Assembly (NCBI GenBank): GCA_019750135.1
Contig: JAIEOV010000048.1
Coordinates: 62,001 to 126,000, forward strand
Length of the DNA stretch: 64,000 nucleotides
Direction of reading: 5' to 3'
Source of the DNA: Reyranella sp.
GTDB taxonomy: Bacteria > Pseudomonadota > Alphaproteobacteria > Reyranellales > Reyranellaceae
Position 1 is the stretch's first letter. Every line of letters begins with the position of its first letter. The notes beneath the pieces were generated by a model. The model made no database searches. It was not told the origin of the DNA and saw nothing but the letters and a program-made list of their open reading frames with translations. Shown one piece after another: positions 53,213 to 62,252 of this stretch. Both the position numbers and the translations under genes were made by a program.

Positions 53213-56200
53213 CTATTGTCCACGGGCATAGAGGAGGAACTCGAGCAGTTGGATGCCGCCCGCACCGCCCAATGGCACGAGAAGTGCGTGCACCCAAGGC
53301 CTCTCGAAGAACGGCGCGAAGGCGCCCCTTCGCAAGCCCTTCACGCGCTCTATCAGTTCCTTGAACGAGGGTGCCAATTCCTTAAGCGGCACCGGCGCGT
53401 CCTCGCGTTTTTCGGCCGCTGCACGAGAGGCGTCCTTCGGCTCGGACGGCGTTCCTTCCAGCCAAATCAAGTCGAGCGTCATGCTTCGCAAAGCCTTTTG
53501 TCTCGCCCGTTCGGCCCCCTTGTTGAGAAGGATCGCCATCGCAATGGCCCACAGGAGGTAGCTGCCCAGTACTATCAAGACTCCCGGCCCCATGTCCCAG
53601 TTGTCGAAGATCGGGCTGCGGGCGATGATTGCGAGACCGACCAGAATGAACGGATACATGATCAGCGGGCCAACGGCCTCCGTCTGGTCGGCCAACAACC
53701 GGGCATCGATCCAGTCGTCGAGCAGCGAGTTTTTCCGTTGAACGGGCTTCTCCGGCTTGACCAGGGGGTGGCGCTGATGTGGAAACGCCTCGATCGGCAT
53801 CGACGCCTTGGGCGCAAGATTCGTCCCAAGCTCGGTGGCAAATCGCTTAACTGTCGTGTCGGGATACACCGTCCTCCCCTTCTTCAAGAACGACACAAAG
53901 CGCCAAGTGAGAATAGTCTCATCACCCACCAGGATCAGGAGCACGAGCAGGCCAATGCTGACAATAATCTGGTTCTGAAAGATGAGAGTTCTTATGGTAT
54001 CGCCGCGCGCCGGAATTTCGGGCGAAATGGGGCTGTCAGCAAAATAGCTGGTAAAGTTGATCAGGCAGGCAAAGATCGCGCCCGTCACCAGTATCCACAG
54101 GAACACCCGGCCCAGCCTTGTCCCCGTGCCCATCATTTCATGGTAGGCCCGCCACAGCTTCTCACCGTCGATCAGATCGTCGGCGAGTTGAACGTCCTTC
54201 GGCGTCCAGAACCAGATCGTCGCGTCGCGCAGCCACAGGTAGAGTCGGGTCAGCTTCCCCGGGACCGTCGGCGTCCAGAACCAGATCGCCGCGTCGCGCA
54301 GCCACAAGTAGATTCGGGCCAGCTTCCCCGTAGCCGGTGACGCCTCAGGTGTTCTCACGCCCGAAGTTGCGCTGCCAAAGAATTTCCTGTCGAGAAGGCG
54401 ACTGCTGTTCGCGTTTGCGAACCATGCAAAATCGAGGAACCACACAAGGAGGACGACCATCAAGGTTCGAAGGAGCAACGAGGGCCATGCGCTGGTCCCC
54501 GTCGAGATCGCAAAGGGCTCCTGGACCTCGGCCTTGGTCGCTGCCAGCTGCCAGGCAAGAAAGGCCAGTATGCCCAACGCGCCCATCTGGACGACGGCAA
54601 TAGGCAGGTCCAGACGGTAAGCTCGCGACGGCGCGGCTGGCGCCTTGATCCAAGGTGTCCCAGGGTAGATGAAAGCAGGAACGAAGGCCGCCGCGGCGAT
54701 GGCCAGAATCAGTGGACGGACCGCGCCACTGTAGCCCGCCCAGCCAAGTTCGAGAACCATCCCAGCAGCGAATCCGACTGCCGCCCATTCGAGCATTGCG
54801 ACAATCACCCTGAGCCATTCGACTTTCGCGCGGTCTGCCAATTCGTCGGGCTTCTCCGACCAGTGCCGCCACGCCGTTGCCATCGCGGGCCCCGGCACCC
54901 CGACAAGCACCAGCAGCGCGAGCATGAACAACGCCGCGAAAGCCGCAGCGCCGGCGATGTTCCGCTTCTTGATTTCGGGGGTGGGTATCTGCCCTTCGCC
55001 CTTCAGTTCAACCATGTCGCTGCGGCCAAGTTCATACAGAACGGGTTGGCCGATTGCTTTCGCCAAACACTCGCGAGGGGCCTCGCCCGGGAAGGCGGCG
55101 TAGCGCGCCGCGATGTACGTCGACGTCTGATAGGAGTCGCGAAACGGCCCGATCTGGTTGGCCACATGATTGACTTTGCCCGGCCTCGCGATCTTGTTCC
55201 CGGGTCCATTCAGGCAAGCAAGGTCGTGCATTCGTTCCGGATCGAGCGGCAGGCTCGAGGCCACGATCATGTTGCGCGTGTATCGCGTCGTTGTGGGATG
55301 GATGAGGCGGGCATCGATGTCGGTCGTGAACAACGTGCGATCCGGGAAGGTCTCGCGCAGCGCCTGCGCCAGCAAGAGCTTGTCGTGAACGTCCGCCCCG
55401 ATCATGCCGACGGCGCGCACCGGGCTCGTCCGATCGTCTTGCCGGATGAGTTGAACGAGGCGGCGCACATAGTCTTCCTGTGCCTGTCCCTCTGGCCATT
55501 CGACAGGACGCCTTTTCTTGTCCTTGTCATCACCGCTCGGCTTGGCGCCGACACGTGCCTGTTCCGCCGATCGTTCCGGCGTCGCACCGTCCAGGCCGCG
55601 GGAGTACGAATAGACCGTCGGCTTCAATCCCTTGTTCAAGCCGCACTTGTGGCGTCGCTCCTCTTCGTCTTTCCAGATCGAGTCCGTCAGTTCGTCGCCG
55701 AACCGCCGCGCGTATACCGAGTCCCACTCGGCAATCAGGACAAGCCGCCCTTCCTCGCAGATATCCAGGCCTCGGTTCCTCAATTCCTTCACGAGTTCGC
55801 CCGCCAAGGCCGTATCGGGGGCGATCGTTCGAACCAGAATCGGAGCAGCAGGCTTCGGCGGGACCGTGTCGGTCGTAGCCCCGAACCGCTTACGCATGAT
55901 TTCGTTCACGTGCTTCGCGGCAACTTCATAGGCATGGGTGAGGGCGAGGTTGGCGCATTCGGTCTCGCACGCCTTCCCTTCAGCGTCCTTCGAAGCGTCG
56001 CCAGTCTTGCCCTCGAGCCCCCAGCGCTTCAGCATCTCTTCTTGAAGGTCCGAGGCCCTCAGGGGTGCACTTGCGAATGGACTGACGATCTGAAGGCGCT
56101 TCAGCACGGCCAGGTTCCGCGCGACGCGCTGCAGGCTTCCATCCAGGCTCGCGGCTGCCCTTTCAACGTCATCGAACCACCGTGCGGCGTCCCTTCTCAC

Positions 56201-56974
56201 GGATTTCGACAGGGAATCCGAAGAGACGGGACCAATGATTCGAAGCTGCGCCGAGGCCGGCGCGAGTTCTCCCAGCAGGACAGTCAATGCGCTCAGCCAT
56301 CGGGTTCGGTGCTTGCTGTCGTCGATCCAAAGCAGCATCACCCGTCGCTGCTCTTCCCTGGGCGCATGGGTGTGAAGCGTCTCATAGACGATATCGGATT
56401 CGTCCGACTTCCCCTGCCATGCCTTGACGGCATGCTTCAAGCGCACCCAAACCGTGTCGTGGCACGCATGGAGGCCATCGCAAAGCTTGGCTCGCAACAG
56501 CCCCATGCGATCACTGTCGTCCGGGATGAAGCCCTGTGCATTCAGCCCGGCGAGAACGGCATGTCGCGTGCGGCGTCGCGCTTCGTCCGCGCCCACAAGC
56601 GCGTCGCCCTGGATCAGAACAGCCATCACCGTCAGGCGACCGCCAAAGTCCTGTTTCTCCAGCCGGCTCCGCATGTCTGCGACTTCGGCCCGGTAGGAGC
56701 GCTCGCATCGCTTCGCCGCCCCTGTCTTGTCGCCCTCGGCCGCCCGCGCACAGGTCTCCCGGGCTACCTCCCGAAAGCGCGCCGCCGCGGACAGGGGATC
56801 TTCCCAAAGCCGGGCCTCGACCGGTGGATCGGGAAGGTCCACCTGCTTGCGCGCCTGGGTCTCGGTAGGACGCCACAACTCGAAGGCCTGTTGCCCGATC
56901 AGCGTCGTGGACACGAACAGTGCCACGACCGAAAGGGCCGTGAACGGAAAGGAAGTCGCATTTTCCGCAGCCAT
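53213..56974 (-). CDS. large polytopic membrane protein of unknown family (1,253 residues)
   Basis: Not recognised. I choose ATG 56974 because GGAGTGGGG lies just upstream and it falls 50 bp downstream of a good promoter; ATG 56986 is an alternative. Predicted from hydrophobicity: one span at about 8-27, a soluble region at about 30-668, then about nine or ten spans (near 670-692, 716-744, 750-771, 787-811, 831-850, 953-976, 998-1018, 1098-1119, 1126-1148, perhaps 1228-1251). The soluble region has ten Cys, several in pairs (KLCDGLHACHD; GKACETEC), suiting disulfides in the periplasm. It contains two Rossmann-like stretches: ILVRTIAPDTALAGELVKEL...RLVLIAEWDSVYARRFG, then AVGMIGADVHDKLLLAQAL...TLFTTDIDARLIHP with TRNMIVASS, loosely like a periplasmic-binding fold. 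A 23-residue tandem repeat lies at about 879-924. Base composition is less GC-rich than neighbours. No catalytic motif found. Confidence 0.8.
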   Translation of the reverse strand: MAAENATSFPFTALSVVALFVSTTLIGQQAFELWRPTETQARKQVDLPDPPVEARLWEDPLSAAARFREVARETCARAAEGDKTGAAKRCERSYRAEVADMRSRLEKQDFGGRLTVMAVLIQGDALVGADEARRRTRHAVLAGLNAQGFIPDDSDRMGLLRAKLCDGLHACHDTVWVRLKHAVKAWQGKSDESDIVYETLHTHAPREEQRRVMLLWIDDSKHRTRWLSALTVLLGELAPASAQLRIIGPVSSDSLSKSVRRDAARWFDDVERAAASLDGSLQRVARNLAVLKRLQIVSPFASAPLRASDLQEEMLKRWGLEGKTGDASKDAEGKACETECANLALTHAYEVAAKHVNEIMRKRFGATTDTVPPKPAAPILVRTIAPDTALAGELVKELRNRGLDICEEGRLVLIAEWDSVYARRFGDELTDSIWKDEEERRHKCGLNKGLKPTVYSYSRGLDGATPERSAEQARVGAKPSGDDKDKKRRPVEWPEGQAQEDYVRRLVQLIRQDDRTSPVRAVGMIGADVHDKLLLAQALRETFPDRTLFTTDIDARLIHPTTTRYTRNMIVASSLPLDPERMHDLACLNGPGNKIARPGKVNHVANQIGPFRDSYQTSTYIAARYAAFPGEAPRECLAKAIGQPVLYELGRSDMVELKGEGQIPTPEIKKRNIAGAAAFAALFMLALLVLVGVPGPAMATAWRHWSEKPDELADRAKVEWLRVIVAMLEWAAVGFAAGMVLELGWAGYSGAVRPLILAIAAAAFVPAFIYPGTPWIKAPAAPSRAYRLDLPIAVVQMGALGILAFLAWQLAATKAEVQEPFAISTGTSAWPSLLLRTLMVVLLVWFLDFAWFANANSSRLLDRKFFGSATSGVRTPEASPATGKLARIYLWLRDAAIWFWTPTVPGKLTRLYLWLRDATIWFWTPKDVQLADDLIDGEKLWRAYHEMMGTGTRLGRVFLWILVTGAIFACLINFTSYFADSPISPEIPARGDTIRTLIFQNQIIVSIGLLVLLILVGDETILTWRFVSFLKKGRTVYPDTTVKRFATELGTNLAPKASMPIEAFPHQRHPLVKPEKPVQRKNSLLDDWIDARLLADQTEAVGPLIMYPFILVGLAIIARSPIFDNWDMGPGVLIVLGSYLLWAIAMAILLNKGAERARQKALRSMTLDLIWLEGTPSEPKDASRAAAEKREDAPVPLKELAPSFKELIERVKGLRRGAFAPFFERPWVHALLVPLGGAGGIQLLEFLLYARGQ
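54201..54338. repeat. 69-bp tandem duplication inside the large membrane protein gene
   Basis: Two copies (54201-54269 and 54270-54338) are nearly identical for about 55 bp. Both are in frame and encode GKL(A/T)R(I/L)YLWLRDA(A/T)IWFWTP, an amphipathic, Trp-rich stretch in a loop between spans 6 and 7. The copies differ at a few third positions and at their ends, so the duplication is recent. Confidence 0.92.
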
Positions 56975-57315
56975 GCCCCACTCCATGAAGCCGCGCCGCT
57001 GAGGCGACGCCTCTGCAGCACAACATATAGTTGTATTTCTATTGGAGAGCAAGACGTATCGATCAATATCGTATAAGTTGCATACTGAAAGCATTGCCAC
57101 AGTCGGGGTTCCGCCCGGGAGGTCGCGAACGAGGGGCGGCCCATGACGGATGCCCGCTCGAAACATTTCACTTCCGGACGAAACCTTGAAACGGGCCGCC
57201 GGCCGAGGGCGCAGACAGCGGCGCAAAACGTCTATTTTCGCAAGGTTCTGGTTCCCGATTGCCAGCGGCAAGAATCTGTCGTTTACCGGAACCGAATGGC
57301 TATCAGGAGGATGCC
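56975..57315. other. 341-bp divergent intergenic region
   Basis: Gap between the large membrane protein gene (leftward) and the indolepyruvate oxidoreductase gene (rightward). It holds an unusually AT-rich core at about 57020-57085 with a partial dyad (GTATCGATCAATATCGTAT) and a good leftward promoter. The right part is ordinary GC-rich sequence ending in AGGAGG at 57305. No gene is supported in it, although several frames are open across it. Confidence 0.6.
57024..57052 (-). promoter_or_regulatory. sigma-70-like promoter for the large membrane protein gene
   Basis: On the minus strand, TTGCTC (57047-57052) and TATATG (57024-57029) are separated by exactly 17 bp. This would start transcription roughly 40 bp before the ATG at 56974. 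It is the clearest promoter-like pair in the window and stands in an AT-rich patch. Confidence 0.6.
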
Positions 57316-60300
57316 TTGGCCCTCGCCGTGACCCTGGACGACAAATACGTCCTGGAAAGCGGGCGCGTTTATCTCACGGGAACGCAAGCCCTCGTGCGCC
57401 TGCCGATGATGCAGCGCCAACGCGACCTGGCGGCCGGCCTCAACACGGCAGGCTATATCTCGGGCTACCGCGGCTCGCCGCTGGGCGGCTTCGACCAGGC
57501 GCTATGGCAGGCCAAACGGTTCATCAAGAACAACCACATTGAATTCCAGCCCGGCGTCAACGAGGACCTCGCGGCCACCGCCCTGTGGGGCACCCAGCAG
57601 ATCCATCTCTATCCCGGCGCGCGCTACGATGGCGTGTTCGGCATCTGGTACGGCAAGGGACCGGGCGTCGACCGCTCGGGCGACGTTCTGAAGCACGCCA
57701 ACTATGCCGGCACCTCGAAGCACGGCGGCATCGTCGCCCTCGCCGGCGACGACCACATGGCGAAGTCGTCGACCACCGCGCACCAGAGCGAGCCCGCGCT
57801 GATCGCCGCGGCCATCCCGATCATCCACGCCGCCAGCGTCCAGGAGTATCTCGACCTCGGCCTGCATGCCTTCGCCCTGTCGCGCTACTCGGGCCTGTGG
57901 GTCGCCTTCAAGGTGATGAGCGAGACGGTCGACTCCTCGGCCTCGGTCCATGTCGACCCGCACCGCATCGACATCCAGTTGCCGACCGACTTCGCCCTGC
58001 CAACCGACGGCGTGCACATCCGCTGGCCCGACGACTGGCTGGGTCAGGAGCGGCGTACGCTCACGGTCAAGATTCCGGCGGCGCTGGCTTACTGGCGCGC
58101 CAACAAGCTCGACCGGCTGATGATGGGCCGGCCCGACGCACGCTTCGGCATCGTCACCGTGGGCAAGTCCTACCTCGACGTGCGCCAGGCGCTGGACGAG
58201 CTCGGCATCGACGACGCCGAAGCCGAGCGGCTGGGGCTTGCCGTGTACAAGGTCGCCATGGCGTGGCCGCTCGAGACCGAGGGCGTGACGGCCTTCGCCC
58301 AGGGCAAGCGCGAGATCCTGGTGGTCGAGGAGAAGCGGCCGATCATCGAGCAGCAGCTCAAGGACGCGCTGTTCAACGCGCCGGCCGACCGCCGCCCCGT
58401 CGTGGTCGGCAAGACCGACGAGCGCGGCCAGAAGCTTCTGAAGATCGACGGCGAGCTGACCCCATTCGAGATCGCTTCGGCCATCGTCGGGCGCTTCGGC
58501 CTCGACGGCTTCAGCGCCCGCACCAGGCAACGCATCGAGAGCCTGCAGCGCCGCGCCGGCCGGCAGGTCCGCAACGAATCCGGCATGGCGCGCGTCCCCT
58601 ACTTCTGCTCCGGCTGCCCGCACAATTCGTCGACCAAGGTGCCCGAGGGCTCGATGGCGATGGCCGGCATCGGCTGTCACACGCTCGCCATCAACATGGA
58701 GCGCAACACCAAGACCTTCACCCACATGGGCGCCGAGGGCGCGACCTGGGTCGGCGCCAACCACTTCACCGACATGCCGCATGTCTTCCAGAACCTGGGC
58801 GACGGCACCTACTTCCATTCCGGCTACATGGCGATCCGCCACGCTGTCGCGACCAACACCACCATCACCTACAAGATCCTCTACAACGACGCCGTCGCCA
58901 TGACCGGCGGCCAGCCGCACGACGGCAACGTGCGGCCGTGGACGATCAGCCAGCAGGCCCATGCCGAGGGCGTGCGCCGTATCGCTTTGGTGAGCGACGA
59001 TCCCGACAAATATCCGGTCGGCACCGAGTGGGCGCCCGGGGTCACTTTCCATCACCGCAGCGCGCTCGACGACGTGCAGCGCGAGCTGCGTGAATGGAAG
59101 GGCGTGTCGGTGCTGATCTACGACCAGACCTGCGCCGCCGAGAAGCGCCGCCGGCGCAAGCGCGGCACCTTCCCCGATCCCGCCAAGCGCGTGTTCATCA
59201 ACCAGGCCGTCTGCGAAGGCTGCGGCGACTGCTCGGTGCAGTCGAACTGCCTCAGCGTCACGCCGGTCGAGACCGAGTTCGGCACCAAGCGCGCCATCGA
59301 CCAGTCGTCCTGCAACAAGGACTTCTCCTGCCTGAACGGCTTCTGCCCGAGCTTCGTCACCATCGAAGGCGGCGGCGTCAGGAAGGGCAAGGCCGACAAG
59401 AAGACGGCTGTTGCAACGGCCGAGCCGCCGCTGCCGGCCGCTCCCGCCCTGCCCGCGGTCGCCGACAAGCCCTACGGCGTGCTGATCACCGGCATCGGCG
59501 GCACCGGCGTCGTCACCATCGGCGCCATCATGGGCACGGCCGCGCACATCGAGGGCAAGGGCGTCACCGTGCTCGACCAGCTCGGCATGGCGCAGAAGGG
59601 CGGCGCGGTGATCAGCCATGTCCGCATCGGCGCCTCGCCCGAAGCCCTGCACGCGGTGCGCCTGGGTGCGGGCGGCGCCGACCTGCTGCTGGGCTGCGAT
59701 CTCGTGGTGTCGGCCAGCGCCGATGCGCTGGCGCGGCTGGAACCCGGCGCCTCGCGCGCCATCGTCAACACACACCAAACCATTACCGGCGAATTCACGC
59801 GCAAGCCCGACCTCGCCTTCCCGGCAAACACGTTGCGGCTCTCGCTCGAGGCGGCCGCCGGCGCCGAGGCCTGCGACTTCGTCGAGGCGACCGAGATCGC
59901 TACTGCGCTGCTGGGCGATTCGATCGCCACCAACATGTTCATGCTGGGCTACGCCTATCAGAAGGGCCTGATCCCGATCGGGCACGACTCGCTCGAGAAG
60001 GCGATCGAGCTGAATGGCGCGGCCGTGGCGATGAACACCGCCGCCTTCCGCTGGGGCCGCCGCGCCGCCGACGATCGCGCCGCCGTCGAGACGCTTCTGG
60101 CGCCGGCCGAGAACGTCGTGCCCTTCCGCATCTCGCGCACCCTGGACGAGATCGTCGCCTCGCGCGCCAAGCACCTGACGGGCTACCAGAACGCAGCCCT
60201 TGCCCAGCGCTACACCGCGCTGGTCGAGAAGGTGCGTGCGGCCGAGCAGAAGACCGGCAAGAGCGGCGATCCGACTCCCTTGGCCGAGGCGGTCGCGCGC

Positions 60301-60804
60301 AACTATGCCAAGCTGCTGGCCTACAAGGACGAGTACGAGGTGGCGCGGCTCTACGCCGACGCCACCTTCCAGGCCGGGATCGAGCGGCAGTTCGAGGGTG
60401 ACTACAGGCTGAAATTCCATCTCGCCCCGCCGCTGCTCGCCAGCCGCGATCCCAAGACCGGCCATCTCGTGAAGCAGGAGTTCGGCGCGTGGATGCTGCC
60501 GGCCTTCAAGATGCTGGCGAAGCTGAAATTCCTACGCGGCACCGCCTTCGACCCGTTCGGCCGCACCGCCGAGCGCAAGGTCGAGCGGGCGCTGATCGGC
60601 GAATACGAGACGCTGGTCGGTGAACTGCTGGCCGGCCTGTCGGCGACGAATCACGAGCTGGCCGTCCGGCTGGCCTCGGTGCCCGACGACATCAAGGGCT
60701 ACGGCCACGTGAAGGACGCCCATCTGGCGAAAGCCAGGCGTAAGCTTGACGAGCTATTGCAGCGGTGGCGCAACCCGGAGGCGGCAAAGATCGCAGCGGA
60801 GTGA
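57316..60804 (+). CDS. indolepyruvate ferredoxin oxidoreductase, fused alpha-beta type
   Basis: Thiamine-diphosphate enzyme of 1,162 residues that oxidatively decarboxylates aryl (or branched-chain) 2-oxo acids to acyl-CoA, passing electrons to ferredoxin. I start it at TTG 57316 because AGGAGG ends 5 bp upstream; no ATG or GTG in frame is better placed. The N-terminal part has GYISGYRGSPLGGFDQALW; the ThDP part has YFCSGCPHNSSTKVPEG and GIGCH. A ferredoxin-like Cys cluster is CEGCGDCSVQSNC. The C-terminal gamma-like domain begins VLITGIGGTGVVTIGAIMG. Single-chain forms are typical of aerobic proteobacteria, where they degrade aromatic amino acids. Products would feed acyl-CoA pathways such as those at the left end of the window. 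Confidence 0.92.
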   Translation: MALAVTLDDKYVLESGRVYLTGTQALVRLPMMQRQRDLAAGLNTAGYISGYRGSPLGGFDQALWQAKRFIKNNHIEFQPGVNEDLAATALWGTQQIHLYPGARYDGVFGIWYGKGPGVDRSGDVLKHANYAGTSKHGGIVALAGDDHMAKSSTTAHQSEPALIAAAIPIIHAASVQEYLDLGLHAFALSRYSGLWVAFKVMSETVDSSASVHVDPHRIDIQLPTDFALPTDGVHIRWPDDWLGQERRTLTVKIPAALAYWRANKLDRLMMGRPDARFGIVTVGKSYLDVRQALDELGIDDAEAERLGLAVYKVAMAWPLETEGVTAFAQGKREILVVEEKRPIIEQQLKDALFNAPADRRPVVVGKTDERGQKLLKIDGELTPFEIASAIVGRFGLDGFSARTRQRIESLQRRAGRQVRNESGMARVPYFCSGCPHNSSTKVPEGSMAMAGIGCHTLAINMERNTKTFTHMGAEGATWVGANHFTDMPHVFQNLGDGTYFHSGYMAIRHAVATNTTITYKILYNDAVAMTGGQPHDGNVRPWTISQQAHAEGVRRIALVSDDPDKYPVGTEWAPGVTFHHRSALDDVQRELREWKGVSVLIYDQTCAAEKRRRRKRGTFPDPAKRVFINQAVCEGCGDCSVQSNCLSVTPVETEFGTKRAIDQSSCNKDFSCLNGFCPSFVTIEGGGVRKGKADKKTAVATAEPPLPAAPALPAVADKPYGVLITGIGGTGVVTIGAIMGTAAHIEGKGVTVLDQLGMAQKGGAVISHVRIGASPEALHAVRLGAGGADLLLGCDLVVSASADALARLEPGASRAIVNTHQTITGEFTRKPDLAFPANTLRLSLEAAAGAEACDFVEATEIATALLGDSIATNMFMLGYAYQKGLIPIGHDSLEKAIELNGAAVAMNTAAFRWGRRAADDRAAVETLLAPAENVVPFRISRTLDEIVASRAKHLTGYQNAALAQRYTALVEKVRAAEQKTGKSGDPTPLAEAVARNYAKLLAYKDEYEVARLYADATFQAGIERQFEGDYRLKFHLAPPLLASRDPKTGHLVKQEFGAWMLPAFKMLAKLKFLRGTAFDPFGRTAERKVERALIGEYETLVGELLAGLSATNHELAVRLASVPDDIKGYGHVKDAHLAKARRKLDELLQRWRNPEAAKIAAE

Positions 60805-60845
60805 CCGGCGCCGACAACCCAGTGCGACAACCAGGGGAGGCACAC

Positions 60846-61463
60846 ATGGTTACCAGCGTTGCCCGACGGACCTGCCTCCTGGCCCTGACCGCCGGGGCTC
60901 TGATCGCCGCCCTTCCGGCGCTGGCGCAACCCGACTGGGTCACGGCCTTGCGCGGCGGCGGCTATGTCATCGTCATGCGCCACGGCGCCACCCACCAGGA
61001 CCAGGCCGACACTGACCCGCTCAACCTCGCCAACGTCGCCCAGCAGCGCCAGCTCAACGACGTCGGCCGGGCCAAGGCGAAGGAAATCGGCGCGGCCATG
61101 AAGAAGCTCGGCATCCCGGTCGGGCAGGTCGTCTCCAGCCAGTATTTCCGGGCGATCGAGACGGCCCGGCTGCTGGGATACGGCGAGCCCCAGCCGACGG
61201 CCGACGTCAGCGAAGGCGGCCAGGTCGTGACGCCGATCGAGAACAACAGGCGGACGGCGGCGCTGCGCAAGCTCGCGGCCACGGCGGTGCCGGGCACCAA
61301 TGTCATCGTGGTGAGCCACAAGCCCAACATCGTGGATGCCTTCGGCAAGGACTGGTTCGACGTGCGCGAGGCCGAGATCTCGATCTTCAAGCCTGACGGC
61401 GCCGGCGGCTATCGGCCGGTGGCGCGGGTGCAGGCCGACGAGTGGGCCAAGCTCGCCCAATAG
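60846..61463 (+). CDS. exported histidine phosphatase family protein
   Basis: A 205-residue protein with a signal peptide (RRTCLLALTAGALIAALPALAQ) and a histidine phosphatase (phosphoglycerate mutase-like) domain. The nucleophile motif is VIVMRHGATH; later Arg in SQYFRAIETARLLG and the second His in VVSHKPNIVDAFG complete the pocket. The start at 60846 has GGGGAGG upstream. Probably a periplasmic phosphatase; substrate unknown. It follows the oxidoreductase by 41 bp on the same strand. Confidence 0.85.
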   Translation: MVTSVARRTCLLALTAGALIAALPALAQPDWVTALRGGGYVIVMRHGATHQDQADTDPLNLANVAQQRQLNDVGRAKAKEIGAAMKKLGIPVGQVVSSQYFRAIETARLLGYGEPQPTADVSEGGQVVTPIENNRRTAALRKLAATAVPGTNVIVVSHKPNIVDAFGKDWFDVREAEISIFKPDGAGGYRPVARVQADEWAKLAQ

Positions 61464-61565
61464 AAAGCGGTCACAACCTAAACGCGCGGCGGAGTGACGC
61501 ACGCGTGCAACCTCGGCAACGAACGAGGCGGAGCCGTCGTTGGGCCCCCCAAGACGGGAGGGTAC

Positions 61566-61796
61566 ATGCGGGAATTCCTGGCCATCGTCGCGACCTTCAT
61601 TTTCGGGCTCAGCGTGACGGCGGTAGTGGCGGCCGGCCTGGAGTATAGGGTGCTCGCCAACCGTCATGTCGACGAAGATGCCAACGTCCGCCCAGGAATC
61701 ATCAAGGTGACGGCGTCCGGCTACGCCATCACACCTGCTGTCCCTGCCCCCATCCAGCTCGGCTTCGCGCCCGGCCGACTGCCCAACGAGATCTGA
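61566..61796 (+). CDS. small membrane-anchored protein, unknown
   Basis: A 76-residue protein with an N-terminal hydrophobic segment (FLAIVATFIFGLSVTAVVAAG) and a short polar tail. ATG 61566 has GGGAGGGTAC before it; the frame is open further up but without a binding site. Family not recognised. A hairpin follows 15 bp after the stop. Confidence 0.5.
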   Translation: MREFLAIVATFIFGLSVTAVVAAGLEYRVLANRHVDEDANVRPGIIKVTASGYAITPAVPAPIQLGFAPGRLPNEI

Positions 61797-61811
61797 CCCC
61801 AAACACGACAA

Positions 61812-61839
61812 AGGCCGGCCCGATCGGTCGGGCCGGCCT
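61812..61839. terminator. GC-rich hairpin between convergent small genes
   Basis: AGGCCGGCCCGA-TCGG-TCGGGCCGGCCT with outer ACGAC/GTCGT arms extends the stem. It lacks a T-tract, but its place between two converging genes suits a bidirectional stop. Confidence 0.55.
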
Positions 61840-61865
61840 CGTCGTGATCGTTGGTCGCAGCAGCC

Positions 61866-62180
61866 TTAGCGCTTGATGGTGGCGCCGCCGCTCGTGCCGA
61901 CGCCGACGCCCGGCTGCTGTGCCTGGTTGGTGTCGATCGAGGGCTGGTTGATCGTGGCGCCGCCCGACGCACCGGCGCCGGCCGAAGCCGGCGGAGTCAC
62001 GACGTTCGCGCCGCCGCTCACGCCGCCCGACGCACCGCCGCTATAGGTGCCGTGCGAGCCACTGTTGCCGACACCGCCGGACGCGCCGGCGCCAGCGCCG
62101 GCCGAGCCGGACGTCTGGGCCTGGGCCATCGATACGGCACCGGCCGCGCACGCGAGGGCGATCAGGATCGTCTTGGTCAT
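61866..62180 (-). CDS. exported Gly/Ala/Ser-rich protein
   Basis: A 104-residue protein with a signal peptide (KTILIALACAAGAVSMAQAQ) and a low-complexity mature part: GAGAGASGG, SGGASGGVSGG, and two SGGATI units near the end. The start has GGAGGACCCA upstream, a strong binding site, so it is probably expressed. The family is not recognised; similar Gly-rich exported proteins occur widely and may be structural or unfolded. Confidence 0.65.
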   Translation of the reverse strand: MTKTILIALACAAGAVSMAQAQTSGSAGAGAGASGGVGNSGSHGTYSGGASGGVSGGANVVTPPASAGAGASGGATINQPSIDTNQAQQPGVGVGTSGGATIKR

Positions 62181-62252
62181 TGGGTCCTCCGAGGGTTGAG
62201 TAGCGGAGGTCAACACGGGGCGGACGACGAGGTTGCTCAGGCGGGACGCGGC

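Noticed and set aside
54863..57076. 737-codon open frame on the plus strand opposite the large membrane protein
   Set aside because: It is antisense to a frame with clear membrane spans, a promoter and a binding site; its product is low-complexity Arg/His/Ala-rich without domains.
57502..60465. 987-codon open frame on the minus strand
   Set aside because: It lies wholly opposite the indolepyruvate oxidoreductase. Long antisense frames are expected in GC-rich genes because stops are rare in that register.
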